Assembly: GCF_001668625.1 (NCBI RefSeq)
Contig: NZ_LZLJ01000083.1
Span: 1-64,000, forward strand
Origin: Mycobacterium sp. 1274756.6
GTDB lineage: Bacteria > Actinomycetota > Actinomycetes > Mycobacteriales > Mycobacteriaceae
Reading direction: 5' to 3'
DNA: 64,000 nt
In this document: one piece after another, positions 29,922 to 38,880 of the stretch
Position numbering within the stretch: the stretch's first letter is position 1
Layout of the letters: each line of letters begins with the position of its first letter
The notes under the pieces: generated by a model
What the model was told of the DNA's origin: nothing
Databases searched by the model: none
Seen by the model: the letters and a program-made list of their open reading frames with translations, nothing else
Program-made: the position numbers and the translations under genes

Positions 29922-30617
29922 TCAGGGGGTGGCGGCGGGGTCGGAGACCTCCGCCTCGGAGCCGGCGGCCGCGCCGCGCCGGCGCGCCAGGAAGGCGCGG
30001 GTCACCGAGTAGAACACCGGCAGCAGCGAGACGAACAGGATGCCGACGATGATCAGCTCCAGGTGTTCGATGATGCCCGGCACCCGGGTGCCCAGGAAGT
30101 AGCCGGTCAAGGTCATCCCGGCCCCCCACAGGATGCCGCCGACGATGTCGAAGCCCAGGTAGAGCGGGTAGCGCATGTAGGACACCCCGGCGATCACCGG
30201 GACGAAGGTGCGCGCGAACGGCACGAACCGGGCCAGGATGATCGCCACCGGTCCGTACTTCTCGAAGAACGCGTGCGCGTCGGTGACGTGCTGCTTCTTG
30301 AAGAACCGGGAGTCTTCCTTGTTGAACAGCGCCGGCCCGATCCGGCGGCCGATGAAATAGCCGGTCTGGTCGCCGAGCACCGCGACGATCGCCACCAGCG
30401 GTGCCAACAGCCGGATGTCCGGATTGCCCGCCGCGGCCAGCAGGCCGCCGGTGACCAGCAACGACTCGCCGGGCAGCAGCGGGAACAGCAGGCCCGTTTC
30501 GATGAAGACGATCACCAGGATGGCGGGGAGCACCGCGTGCCGGAAAACCCCGCTCTCGGGGCCGATCCAGTACATCGGGTCAAGAATGTGCGGCATCGCG
30601 GCCGCAAGCATGCTCAT
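29922..30617 (-). CDS. DedA-family membrane protein
   Basis: 231 residues with about five membrane segments and the SNARE-associated/VTT domain: ETGLLFPLLPGESLLVTGG near 45-62, FGRxxG-like segment ARFVPFARTFVPVIAGVSYM near 145-165, and GGILWGAGMTLTGYFLG near 180. DedA proteins work as lipid scramblases or flippases (undecaprenyl phosphate, phosphatidylethanolamine) coupled to the membrane potential. The start is ATG 30617. It is divergent from fba. The C-terminus is charged. Confidence 0.88.
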   Translation of the reverse strand: MSMLAAAMPHILDPMYWIGPESGVFRHAVLPAILVIVFIETGLLFPLLPGESLLVTGGLLAAAGNPDIRLLAPLVAIVAVLGDQTGYFIGRRIGPALFNKEDSRFFKKQHVTDAHAFFEKYGPVAIILARFVPFARTFVPVIAGVSYMRYPLYLGFDIVGGILWGAGMTLTGYFLGTRVPGIIEHLELIIVGILFVSLLPVFYSVTRAFLARRRGAAAGSEAEVSDPAATP

Positions 30618-30654
30618 GTCGCACCAACATACCGGTGCCGGCGCGGATGGCCGG

Positions 30655-30684
30655 TTGGGGATAGCGGGAGCACTTGGGGATACT
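30655..30684 (+). promoter_or_regulatory. candidate fba promoter with 9-base direct repeat
   Basis: TTGGGG (30655-30660) and GATACT (30679-30684), 18 bases apart, make a reasonable -35/-10 pair. TTGGGGATA occurs twice (30655-30663 and 30674-30682), 19 bases apart. The leader would be about 50 bases before the fba ATG. Confidence 0.45.
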
Positions 30685-30740
30685 GGGAGGACACAGTCTG
30701 CACCCGCACGACGGTTCGAATCGCCCAGGAGGACGTTTTC

Positions 30741-31775
30741 ATGCCTATCGCCACTCCCGAGATCTACAACGAGATGCTGACCCGGGCCAAGGAGAACTCG
30801 TACGCGTTTCCGGCCATCAACTGCACCTCGTCGGAGACCATCAACGCCGCGATCAAGGGATTCGCCGACGCCGGCAGCGACGGCATCATCCAGTTCTCGA
30901 CCGGTGGTGCGGAGTTCGGTTCCGGTCTCGGGGTCAAGGACATGGTGACCGGCGCGGTGGCGCTCGCCGAGTTCGCGCACGTCATCGCCGAGAAGTACCC
31001 GATCACGGTCGCGCTGCACACCGACCACTGCCCCAAGGACAAGCTGGACGGGTTCGTCAAGCCGCTGCTGGCGCTCTCCCTGGAGCGGGTGAAGGCCGGC
31101 CGCAACCCGCTGTTCCAGTCGCACATGTGGGACGGCTCGGCGGTGCCGATCGACGAGAACCTGCAGATCGCCACCGGGCTGCTCAACGACGCGGCGGCGG
31201 CCAAGATCATCCTGGAGATCGAGATCGGTGTGGTCGGCGGTGAAGAGGACGGCGTCGCCCACGAGATCAACGAGAAGCTCTACACCACGCCGGAGGACTT
31301 CGAGAAGACCATCGACGCCCTCGGGGTCGGCGAGCACGGCCCGTACCTACTGGCGGCGACGTTCGGCAACGTGCACGGCGTGTACAAGCCGGGCAACGTC
31401 AAGCTCCGTCCGGAGATCCTCGACGAGGGCCAGAAGGTGGCCGCCGCCAAGCTCGGCCTGCCGGAGGGCTCCAAGCCGTTCAACTACGTCTTCCACGGCG
31501 GGTCGGGGTCGCTGAAGTCCGAGATCGAGGATGCGTTGCGGTACGGGGTGGTGAAGATGAACGTCGACACCGACACCCAGTACGCGTTCACCCGGCCGAT
31601 CGCCACGCACATGTTCACCAACTACGACGGGGTGCTCAAGGTCGACGGCGACGTCGGGAACAAGAAGGTCTACGACCCGCGCAGCTACCTGAAGAAGTCC
31701 GAGGCGTCGATGACCGAGCGGGTCATCGAGGCCTGCAACGACCTGCACTGTGCGGGTAAGTCGCTGACGGCCTGA
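30741..31775 (+). CDS. fba: class II fructose-bisphosphate aldolase
   Basis: 344 residues. Zinc ligands in ALHTDHCPK (near 95), the Asp/Glu set in EIGVVGGEEDGV (near 165), FGNVHGVYKPG (near 212) and HGGSGS (near 252) are complete. It splits fructose 1,6-bisphosphate into dihydroxyacetone phosphate and glyceraldehyde 3-phosphate, in glycolysis and gluconeogenesis. AGGAGG precedes the ATG by 8 bases, a strong site suited to an abundant enzyme. It stands alone with a terminator hairpin after it. Confidence 0.97.
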   Translation: MPIATPEIYNEMLTRAKENSYAFPAINCTSSETINAAIKGFADAGSDGIIQFSTGGAEFGSGLGVKDMVTGAVALAEFAHVIAEKYPITVALHTDHCPKDKLDGFVKPLLALSLERVKAGRNPLFQSHMWDGSAVPIDENLQIATGLLNDAAAAKIILEIEIGVVGGEEDGVAHEINEKLYTTPEDFEKTIDALGVGEHGPYLLAATFGNVHGVYKPGNVKLRPEILDEGQKVAAAKLGLPEGSKPFNYVFHGGSGSLKSEIEDALRYGVVKMNVDTDTQYAFTRPIATHMFTNYDGVLKVDGDVGNKKVYDPRSYLKKSEASMTERVIEACNDLHCAGKSLTA

Positions 31776-31805
31776 CGGTCAGCGGCTCAGCGGCAGCGAT
31801 CCTCG

Positions 31806-31840
31806 CAGCCCGCCGCACCGGCGATCCGGTCGGCGGGCTG
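31806..31840. terminator. fba terminator hairpin
   Basis: CAGCCCGCCG (31806-31815) pairs with CGGCGGGCTG (31831-31840). Inside, ACCGG-CGAT-CCGGT forms a second five-base stem with a four-base loop, giving an almost continuous hairpin with one bulged C. It begins 31 bases after the fba stop. Confidence 0.7.
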
Positions 31841-32020
31841 GGGGGACGCCGGTGCAGGTGCCGTTCTCGGAGACCTATCGGACGCGTCGTGCGCGAGAGA
31901 GAAATCGTGCAGAGGTCCACTCGCGTTTTCTCTGCATAGATTCGCTCTCGCGGGACCGGCGGTGGCGACCCGAACCACGGACTGGCGAACCCGCGCCACC
32001 CCGAACGATCGGGGCGGCAC

Positions 32021-32785
32021 TCAGCCCATCGGGGCTTGGCAGATCTTCCACTTGTCGTCGCGGAACTGCAGGTCGAAGCTGCGGGTGGAACGCTCGGTCG
32101 GGGCGTAGGCCATGTAGGCGGTGACGTTGGCTTCGGCGTGCTCGCCGTTGATCACCACCTCGTCGATGCTGCCGACCATCGGGTAGCGGTGTGCTCTTTT
32201 CACCTTGTCGTGCAGGGTGGCCCACTTCGCGTCGTCGTAGTTGACGTAGGTGTCGCGGGTGGTGCCGCAGGTGATGCTGCGCAGCGTGGTCAGATCACCC
32301 TTCTGCATCGCCTCGTCGAACTCGCTGATGGTGCCGCGCACCAGGTCCTCCTGGGAGGCGGCGGACTTGGCGTCGCGGGTGAGCAAGACCGTGCCGAGCA
32401 CCGCGATCGCGGCCAGCGCCAACACGATCAGGGTCACGGCCAGCACCCAGCCCCAGCTGTTCTGAATGCGGGCGGACAGCCCACTGCCGCTGCGCGGCGG
32501 GATCGCCTGCGGAACCGCCTTGGCGCCCGGCTGCGGCTGGAACACTTCGGTGGCCGGGTCGTCCTGCGGCGGGATGACCTGGGTGGCGCCGGCGTCGAAG
32601 CCCGGCGCGGTGAACCGGCGCCCGGGCTGCCCGCCGCCGTCGGTGCTTCCGAGCACTTCGGTCGGCGGGTCCATCGCGACACGGTCGGTGTTGGCGTCGT
32701 CGGGGGCCACCGGGTCGACGGGGTCGGTGGTTTCCGAGCCGATCGAGGCGTCCGCGTCGCGACCGGCCCCTGATGGGTTCGCCAT
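32021..32785 (-). CDS. single-pass membrane protein with DUF4878-type domain (Rv0361-like)
   Basis: 254 residues. The cytoplasmic N-terminal half (about 1-110) is disordered, acidic and Pro-rich. One membrane helix spans about 115-138 (WGWVLAVTLIVLALAAIAVLG). The outer part (about 145-254) is a lumazine-like DUF4878 fold with a conserved Cys in ITCGTTRDT and a second in WKICQAP. The position next to fba and the DUF3151 gene matches Rv0361 as I remember it. Function unknown; an outer ligand-binding or sensing domain is inferred. Confidence 0.8.
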   Translation of the reverse strand: MANPSGAGRDADASIGSETTDPVDPVAPDDANTDRVAMDPPTEVLGSTDGGGQPGRRFTAPGFDAGATQVIPPQDDPATEVFQPQPGAKAVPQAIPPRSGSGLSARIQNSWGWVLAVTLIVLALAAIAVLGTVLLTRDAKSAASQEDLVRGTISEFDEAMQKGDLTTLRSITCGTTRDTYVNYDDAKWATLHDKVKRAHRYPMVGSIDEVVINGEHAEANVTAYMAYAPTERSTRSFDLQFRDDKWKICQAPMG

Positions 32786-32857
32786 AGTGGTGCTGTCCCT
32801 CCGTCAAAAACCTACTAGCAGCTTACGGCCCGCCAACCGCACGGCAGAATGGACGCC

Positions 32858-33271
32858 ATGGGGCTCACTGGTGACCTGTTGCGTCCGGATCCGATCCTGC
32901 TGCCTGCCGAACCCGACGTCGAGGACCGGCTCGCCGCCAACGAACATCCTGCCATCGTCGCGGCCGCGCATCCGGCAGCTTCGCTGGTGTGGGCGGTGCT
33001 GGGGGAGGCCGCCCTGGCCGACGACAAGGTGATCACCGCCTACGCCTACGCGCGGACCGGCTACCACCGCGGGCTCGACCAGCTGCGTAGGCACGGCTGG
33101 CGCGGCCACGGCCCGGTGCCCTACGAGCACGAGCCCAACCGCGGATTCCTGCGGTGTGTGGCGGTGCTGGCGCGCGCCGCCGACACCATCGGCGAGACCG
33201 ACGAGAACCAGCGCTGCCTCGACCTGCTCGACGACTGCGACCCGCAGGCGCGCGCCCACCTCGGGTTCTAG
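32858..33271 (+). CDS. DUF3151 family protein (Rv0360c-like)
   Basis: 137 residues from ATG 32858. CAGAAT at 32845-32850 is a -10 with 7 bases to this ATG, favouring a leaderless message starting here rather than at ATG 32849. It is a small soluble protein: LLRPDPILLP near the start, LVWAVLGEAALADD near 45, RTGYHRGLDQLRRHGWRG near 70 and NRGFLRCVAVLARAA near 100. It is conserved across actinobacteria with no known activity. Its TAG and the TAG of the convergent transporter share the palindrome CTAG. Confidence 0.85.
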   Translation: MGLTGDLLRPDPILLPAEPDVEDRLAANEHPAIVAAAHPAASLVWAVLGEAALADDKVITAYAYARTGYHRGLDQLRRHGWRGHGPVPYEHEPNRGFLRCVAVLARAADTIGETDENQRCLDLLDDCDPQARAHLGF

Positions 33272-34158
33272 GCGACCGGGCCGTCGGCGACCGGCTCCTC
33301 GGCGACCGGGCAGTCGACACCGGGTGGCTCGACCTGGATGGTGATGTGCTCCAGACCGTGCTCGGCCAGCAGCCGGCGGGCGTCGGCGAGCACCCGGGCG
33401 TGGTCGGTCTCGGCCGTCAGGTGGGCGGTCACCATGTCCTGTCCCGGGACGAGCGTCCACACGTGCAGATCGTGCACGTCGAGCACTCCGTCGAGCGCGG
33501 CGAGCGCGGCGCGCAGCGCGGGCACGTCGATATGGCCGGGGGAGGACTCCGAGAGAATCCGCAGCGCCGTCCCGGCCAGCAGCAAGGCCCGCGGCAGCAC
33601 CCACAGCGCCACCAGCACCGCGACCACCACGTCGGCGTAGGGCCACCCGGTGGTGACGGTGACCAGGCCCGCGATCAGCACCCCGACGGAGCCGACGGTG
33701 TCGGCCAGCACCTCCAGGTAGGCGCCTTTGACCGCGAGGCTGCTCAAGCTGTGGGCGTGCAGCAGCGCCATCACCACGAGGTTGGCGACGAGCCCGGCGC
33801 AGGCCACCACGATCATCGGCACGCCGGGCACCTCCGGCGCGTGGCCGATGCGTCGGATCGCCTCGGTGAAGATGAACGCGGCGACACCCATCAGCAGCAC
33901 CGCGTTGATCACCGCGGTGAAGACTTCGGCGCGGTGCCAGCCGTAGGTCCGGGCCGGCGAGGTGGACCCGCGCCGCGCCAGCACTACCGCCACCGTCCCC
34001 ATGAACAGTGCGGCCAGGTCGGTGAGCATGTGGCCGGCGTCGGCGAGCAGCGCGATCGAGTTGATCCAGATCGCCGCGGTCAACTCGATGACGAAGAACA
34101 CGGCCAGGATCGCCAAGGCGACGATCATCCGCGACACGCGGCGCTCGTTGCTGCCCAT
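33268..34158 (-). CDS. cation diffusion facilitator (CzcD/ZitB-type) transporter
   Basis: 296 residues with six membrane helices. Metal-site residues appear in helix 2 (LADAGHMLTDLAAL, H and D near 45-49) and helix 5 (LEVLADTVGSVGVL, D near 155). A cytosolic ferredoxin-like domain (about 210-290) follows with LDVHDLHVWTL. It exports Zn2+ or a similar divalent ion against protons. There is no adjacent metal regulator. TACGAT 8 bases upstream of the ATG is a possible -10. Confidence 0.9.
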   Translation of the reverse strand: MGSNERRVSRMIVALAILAVFFVIELTAAIWINSIALLADAGHMLTDLAALFMGTVAVVLARRGSTSPARTYGWHRAEVFTAVINAVLLMGVAAFIFTEAIRRIGHAPEVPGVPMIVVACAGLVANLVVMALLHAHSLSSLAVKGAYLEVLADTVGSVGVLIAGLVTVTTGWPYADVVVAVLVALWVLPRALLLAGTALRILSESSPGHIDVPALRAALAALDGVLDVHDLHVWTLVPGQDMVTAHLTAETDHARVLADARRLLAEHGLEHITIQVEPPGVDCPVAEEPVADGPVA

Positions 34159-34806
34159 GGCTGCTCATCGTAGGGAAGCGGTGCGGACCGTTTACCAGCG
34201 CCAGCGTCGCTGCGGTGTATACAGCATCGATCTCGCTGATCGTCATCAACCCGGTCAGAACCAGCCAGGAGTCGGTGATGGCAGTCATGTCGGCGATCGC
34301 GGAGGCCGACACCGGCCGGGGCGGACTTAACGGAAGACGCCGTCAGCCATTCCTCGTTCGATCGCATTCACGAGTCGATGCACCCCTCCGGCTACCGGCC
34401 GGTCTTGGGCCGGTCGCGTGCGGACAAGGACCGGGCAAGGGCCGGTTGTTGTCGATCAGTGCGGGTTCACGGTGAAGGCCTCGCTTGTGACTCGTTTGCT
34501 TGGCGGGATGTGCCTGCGATCACCTGTCGGACTTGGTAGTGACGATTGCGCCGAGCCGGGTGCGGTGTCCTGGCGTACGTGCGAGGTCACGACGGCCGCG
34601 AGAACGGAGTCTCCCGCGAGTTAGGACGAGTGTTCGGCGCCAAAGTGTGTATACTGGCCGGCAAGTGCACTCTGGAGCGAAGGGTATAGGTCATGGCGCC
34701 GCGCAGTTCCGTTGCACCCAGCGATTGACGGTATGAGGCCGTGTTCAATCGCTTTTCCTGATTCTTCTCGGTGAAGCCGCGCGGTCTCCGGCGAAAGAGG
34801 TAAGAG
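34159..34806. other. gene-poor stretch at the left edge of the AT-richer island
   Basis: About 650 bases with no recognised gene. On the minus strand short frames occur, ending at the TAA near 34328 (last residues VNAIERGMADGVFR) and at a TGA near 34457 (last residues TSEAFTVNPH); both look like coding ends but lack any start or family, so they may be remnants. A TATACT at 34650-34655 is a candidate -10 for the gene at 34807. Confidence 0.4.
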
Positions 34807-35928
34807 ATGCATACTGGTCTGTCCCTGAACTTTCAGAACGTCGATGATCAGGTGGAAGACGCGGATGTGTATCGCCATGAGCTCGGGTTAGCGTCTCGGG
34901 CGGAGGAGGCGGGATTTGATTCGGTGTGGGTGCCGGAAAATCACTTCACGTCGTATCAGTTGACGCCAAATGCGCCGCAGTTATTGGCGTGGTTGGCCGC
35001 GCGGACTAAGCGGTTGCGGCTGGGAACGATGGTCTCGGTGTTGCCTTGGCAGGACCCGATTCGTACGGCGGAGAGCTTCGTGATGCTCGACCACCTGTCG
35101 CAGGGTCGCGCGATGTTCGGCTTGGGCCGCGGTGCGGGCCGGGTTGAGTTCGACGGCTTCCGGTCGAAGATGGGTGAGTCACGCGAGCGGTTCAGTGAGT
35201 ATGCCGAGGCGATCATGAACGGTTTGGACTCCGGCTTCATGGCCTATGACGGAGAGTTTTACCAGCAGCCACGGGTGGAACTGCGACCGCGGGTATATGC
35301 GCCGTTTAGGGGGCGTACGTTTGCATCGGCGGTTTCGTCGCGGTCGATTGACTTGATGGCCAATCTAGGTATTGGTTTGATGATCATCGCTCAAAAGCCC
35401 TGGGATGCTGTGGTCGCCGAGATGGCGATTTATCGGAAACGGTTCTTGGAGCTCAACAATGAGGAAGCGCCCAAGCCGGTGTTGTGTTTGTTCGTCGGCG
35501 TGGCCACCACCGAAGCTGAAGCGCAGCACCTGCGCGTTGAACATCTCCAGCGCTACGCACGGTCGACTGTTGAGCACTACGAGTTCGACAACATTGAGTT
35601 CTCGGCGATTGAGGGCTATGAGTACTATTCCGCGTTGAGTCGCGACATCCGAGAACACGGAATCGACCAATTTTCCTCAGAATTGGCTGATCTACACGTC
35701 TGGGGAACCCCGGATCAGGTGGTGGACGAGATCCTGGGCCATGTCGGTCGATTGGACGCTGGCGCGGTCGTACTGACTACCGCGTACGGCAATATGCCAC
35801 CGGAGGTATCGACCGCAAACTTTGAGCTAGTGGCCAGCGAGGTCGTGCCGCGTTTGAAAGCCCACGACGTTGGCGGCGACATCGGTGTACGCCACGCCAT
35901 CGGATCCTCGGTTACGATCGGCCCCTGA
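34807..35928 (+). CDS. luciferase-like monooxygenase (FMN/F420 type), AT-richer
   Basis: 373 residues of the bacterial luciferase superfamily: GFDSVWVPENHF near 40, RTKRLRLGTMVSVLPWQDPIR near 70, LDHLSQGRAMFGLGRGAGR near 100, and AVVLTTAYGNMPPE near 335. It would use reduced flavin or F420 to oxidise a small organic substrate. Base use is unlike its neighbours: the 60 bases at 35341-35400 are only 47% G+C, and Leu and Val codons ending in T or A are frequent. AAAGAGG lies before the ATG. Recent transfer is likely. Confidence 0.85.
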   Translation: MHTGLSLNFQNVDDQVEDADVYRHELGLASRAEEAGFDSVWVPENHFTSYQLTPNAPQLLAWLAARTKRLRLGTMVSVLPWQDPIRTAESFVMLDHLSQGRAMFGLGRGAGRVEFDGFRSKMGESRERFSEYAEAIMNGLDSGFMAYDGEFYQQPRVELRPRVYAPFRGRTFASAVSSRSIDLMANLGIGLMIIAQKPWDAVVAEMAIYRKRFLELNNEEAPKPVLCLFVGVATTEAEAQHLRVEHLQRYARSTVEHYEFDNIEFSAIEGYEYYSALSRDIREHGIDQFSSELADLHVWGTPDQVVDEILGHVGRLDAGAVVLTTAYGNMPPEVSTANFELVASEVVPRLKAHDVGGDIGVRHAIGSSVTIGP

Positions 35929-36677
35929 CGATGACACGACACCGCTGTTATCGACCGCGTTTGCGCTGGGTCTTCAACCAGGGCGGTGTGCCCGCTCCCG
36001 CATCGGCCGAAAGCGTCGGAGCTTTGCGGGAGGTTTCCGTCGGGTTGTGGGTGGTGACTTGGCGTATAGGCAGACCAAGGTGATGGGTGACCTGATGCGC
36101 AAAAGCTGGGTTTGATGATTCGGTCGGCGGACAAGGTGGCCGCCGGTGGGTCGGCAGGGTCGATGTGACTCCGTAGGTTGATACTGATGCGGCGCTGGGT
36201 GGACGCGGCGCGGTTCGGTGATGTCGGTGTTCAGGCGACGTCGCAGTCCTCGGACCTGCTCGTTACCTCGGCGAGCTCGTCGACTGGGGTGTAACAAGCC
36301 GATTCCCCTGGCCGTACCCGTTGCACCGCTGGGTTGGGCCGTTTCCTCGTTTGTGCCATCGACTCGGGGTTGGTGGGCGGGTTGCCCGTGTCGGACTGAC
36401 GGCGGCAGAGGACGCCCGGCGTATCCCGGTGGTGCACTTCAGCGCTTCAATTTGCAACGCATGGTGCTACATGAAACGACGCCACTTCTGGACGATGTGT
36501 TATGTGACTCACTGCCGGGGCGAGTCTTCCAGCGGTGTCCCTACCACTGCCTGTTCCCCGAGACGGCGTTGGCTAATGCCACCCCATGCTCGTTCACGGT
36601 GCTTGGGATGCGCCCCACGGGCTTCCTTCGGATGAGGCGGCAGCGCTACGTCTAGGTCGCAGTGATGGACAGGTGCG
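35929..36677. other. gene-poor stretch inside the island
   Basis: About 750 bases between the monooxygenase and the aldehyde dehydrogenase. Open frames exist (for example one of about 80 codons ending at 36115 with KVMGDLMRKSWV), but none has a good start site, steady codon use or a known family. The composition is mixed. I read it as decayed DNA; nothing is supported as a gene. Confidence 0.4.
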
Positions 36678-38207
36678 TTATCGAGCCATCCGTCGGGGGC
36701 GCCAGAGCGCCATCCGGGTCATCAACTGGTTCAGCCGAGTCAATGCGGTCAGCTTGTTGCTGTAATAGGTCAGGCCGGCGCCGAATCGGCTTCGAGGCTC
36801 GACGACGGTCTCCAACCGACAGAATTTGCGCATGCCATCTGCGCCGCCAAAGCGGGTTCCGATGCCGGAGGCGTTCCAGCCGCCCATCGGCGCTGTCGTA
36901 CACATCATGTTGGAGATAACGTCGTTGATGTTGACCGCACCGCAGTTGAGTCGCAATGCGATCTTGCGGGCTCGAGGCAGGTTCCGCGAGAAGATGGAGG
37001 CACTGAGACCATACGGGGTTTCGTTCGCCAATCGGATTGCCTCGTCGATGGTGCCGACTTTCATGATCGGCAGCGTGGGGCCGAACGTCTCCTCGCGCAT
37101 GCAAGCCATCGAATGATCGACATCGACCAGGACGGTCGGTCGATAGAAACTGCCGTTACCGGCTATCCGCTCGCCGCCCGTGAGAACGCGCGCCCCGGCA
37201 GCGACGGCCTGCGATACGTGATTCTCGACGATGCTGAGTTGCTGCTGGTCGATCAGCGAGCCGAAGTGATGACTGTCGCCGGCGCCCACCGTCAATTCCC
37301 GAACGTGGCGCACGGTCGCCTCAACGAACTGGTCATAGACGCTGTCGAGTACATATACGCGCTCGGTGGATATACAAGTCTGCCCGGCGTTGAACATGCC
37401 GCCCCAAACAGCTGCGTGGGCTGCCAGGTCGATGTCGGCATCGTCGAGCACGATCATGGGGTCCTTGCCGCCGAGTTCCAGACTGACCGGGGTCAGCCGA
37501 TGGGAGGCCCGCTCCATCACCTTGCGTCCGGTAGCACTGGATCCGGTGAACTGGACGAAGTCGACGTGGTCGATCACTTCAGTACCGATGTCAGCGGCGC
37601 CCTGAACCAGGCCGAGCACATCGGGACCACCGCTGTCGGCCCAGCCGCGGGCCAGAAGTTCGGCGGTGAGAGGCGTTCGCTCGGACGGCTTCACCAGAAC
37701 CGCACAGCCCGCGGCTAGTGCTCCGATCGCATCGGCCAGAGCGTTGGCCACCGGGTAGTTCCACGGCGCGATGACGCCGACCAGCGGGTATGGGCGATAG
37801 TGCACCTTGATGCGTTTGGTGCTCAGCAGAAGCAGCGGTGCCGGGCGCCGTTCGGGCGCCAGCGCCTTCTTCATGATTTTGAGGACGTAGGAGATGATCA
37901 TGATGATCAGTGGGACCTCAAGCGCGGCGTCGACGCGGGATTTGCCGGTCTCCCGGATCAGTAAGTCTTCGATCTCGTCACGGTGATCGCCGAGCCAGAC
38001 AGCGTAGCGGGAGAGAACTTTCGCACGGCCCGAGGCACCGATCTGCTCCCAGTTGCGCTGGCTATCGCGCAACTGGCGTGCCAGGGTAGCTACGTCGTCC
38101 GGAACGTTCCAAACGACGTCGCCGACGGGCACTCCGGTTGCCGGGTTGAAGATCGTAATTCCCTTGGACGACGCTGTGACGTCGGAAGATGTTGCCATGT
38201 AATGCAT
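36678..38207 (-). CDS. aldehyde dehydrogenase (NAD(P)+-dependent)
   Basis: 509 residues. The cofactor-binding segment VGVIAPWNYP (near 147), Glu in SLELGGKDP (near 250) and the nucleophile Cys in FNAGQTCISTERVY (near 285) are complete. A stretch of hydrophobic residues near 105-125 (LEVPLIIMIISYVLKIMKKAL) may help membrane association, as in long-chain enzymes. It would oxidise an aldehyde to its acid. Start ATG 38207; ATG 38198 is equally possible. The G+C content is lower than in core genes of the window. Confidence 0.9.
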   Translation of the reverse strand: MHYMATSSDVTASSKGITIFNPATGVPVGDVVWNVPDDVATLARQLRDSQRNWEQIGASGRAKVLSRYAVWLGDHRDEIEDLLIRETGKSRVDAALEVPLIIMIISYVLKIMKKALAPERRPAPLLLLSTKRIKVHYRPYPLVGVIAPWNYPVANALADAIGALAAGCAVLVKPSERTPLTAELLARGWADSGGPDVLGLVQGAADIGTEVIDHVDFVQFTGSSATGRKVMERASHRLTPVSLELGGKDPMIVLDDADIDLAAHAAVWGGMFNAGQTCISTERVYVLDSVYDQFVEATVRHVRELTVGAGDSHHFGSLIDQQQLSIVENHVSQAVAAGARVLTGGERIAGNGSFYRPTVLVDVDHSMACMREETFGPTLPIMKVGTIDEAIRLANETPYGLSASIFSRNLPRARKIALRLNCGAVNINDVISNMMCTTAPMGGWNASGIGTRFGGADGMRKFCRLETVVEPRSRFGAGLTYYSNKLTALTRLNQLMTRMALWRPRRMAR

Positions 38208-38880
38208 TTAACCACGTGACTTCCGCCGAAGCGAGAATATGAGGAATATTAGTGTGCGGACAGTGACGGTGAACTGCAGGAAGCGTTCGCGGAGCGGGTT
38301 CTCGACCAACGTTGGCTGGCCCTCGTCACCCGCTGCGTCGCGCAATGAGCTGAGGATTTTGGGATGGGCGTGCAGTTGAGCTGGGAAGACACACCCGAAT
38401 AGCCCTGCCGGCAATGCGTCTGGTCCGGCTGAGTTGCGCCCTCGATGGCCGCGGCGATGGCGTGATACACTGACGCGTCAGTGGAGCCATCTGCCGGGTG
38501 CTTTAGTGCAGAGGGGCCGGGTCAAGTGGAGCCGACTGGTTGTACCGATGGGTGATGGGGGTATTGCGGCGGAATGCTCATTTACTGCGGTTCAAGCGCT
38601 GGATGGAGTTCTCGAGTAGTGACCCTCAAATCTGTGGAAAACCAAACCATGATCCAAAACCGAAGGCGTCGGCCGCACCCACTAATTACGCAGGAACCCG
38701 ACGCTTGCCAGCAGGCCGCGATGGTCCGATTAGCTCGGCGAGCCTGGCGCCTGCTGGAGGAGTCGGTCTTCGGGACAGGTGCGCAGTCGTCGCACAGTCG
38801 AGGCAGTCGTGCGTGATCTGAATCGGCTGGGAAGAACCGCGCACGGGACCAACACCGAAATGACTGGAGGTCAGAACTAG
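38208..38880. other. non-coding stretch with a palindromic operator
   Basis: About 670 bases between the divergent aldehyde dehydrogenase and alcohol dehydrogenase-like genes. Apart from the 16-base palindrome at 38468-38483 and an SD-like GGAGG before 38881, I see nothing firm. A frame of about 80 codons ending near 38816 (with ARRAWRLLEESVFG) has no family and weak start. Confidence 0.4.
38468..38483. promoter_or_regulatory. perfect 16-base palindrome, probable TetR-type operator
   Basis: CACTGACGCGTCAGTG is a perfect palindrome. Its left edge overlaps TGATACACT (38463-38471), an extended -10 (TGN-TACACT), so a bound repressor would mask the promoter of a plus-strand transcript leading toward the alcohol dehydrogenase-like gene. 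The operator type is that of TetR-family regulators. Confidence 0.6.

Noticed and set aside
35870..36115. An 81-codon frame after the luciferase-like gene
   Set aside because: It overlaps the end of the gene in another frame, lacks a ribosome binding site and has no recognisable family.
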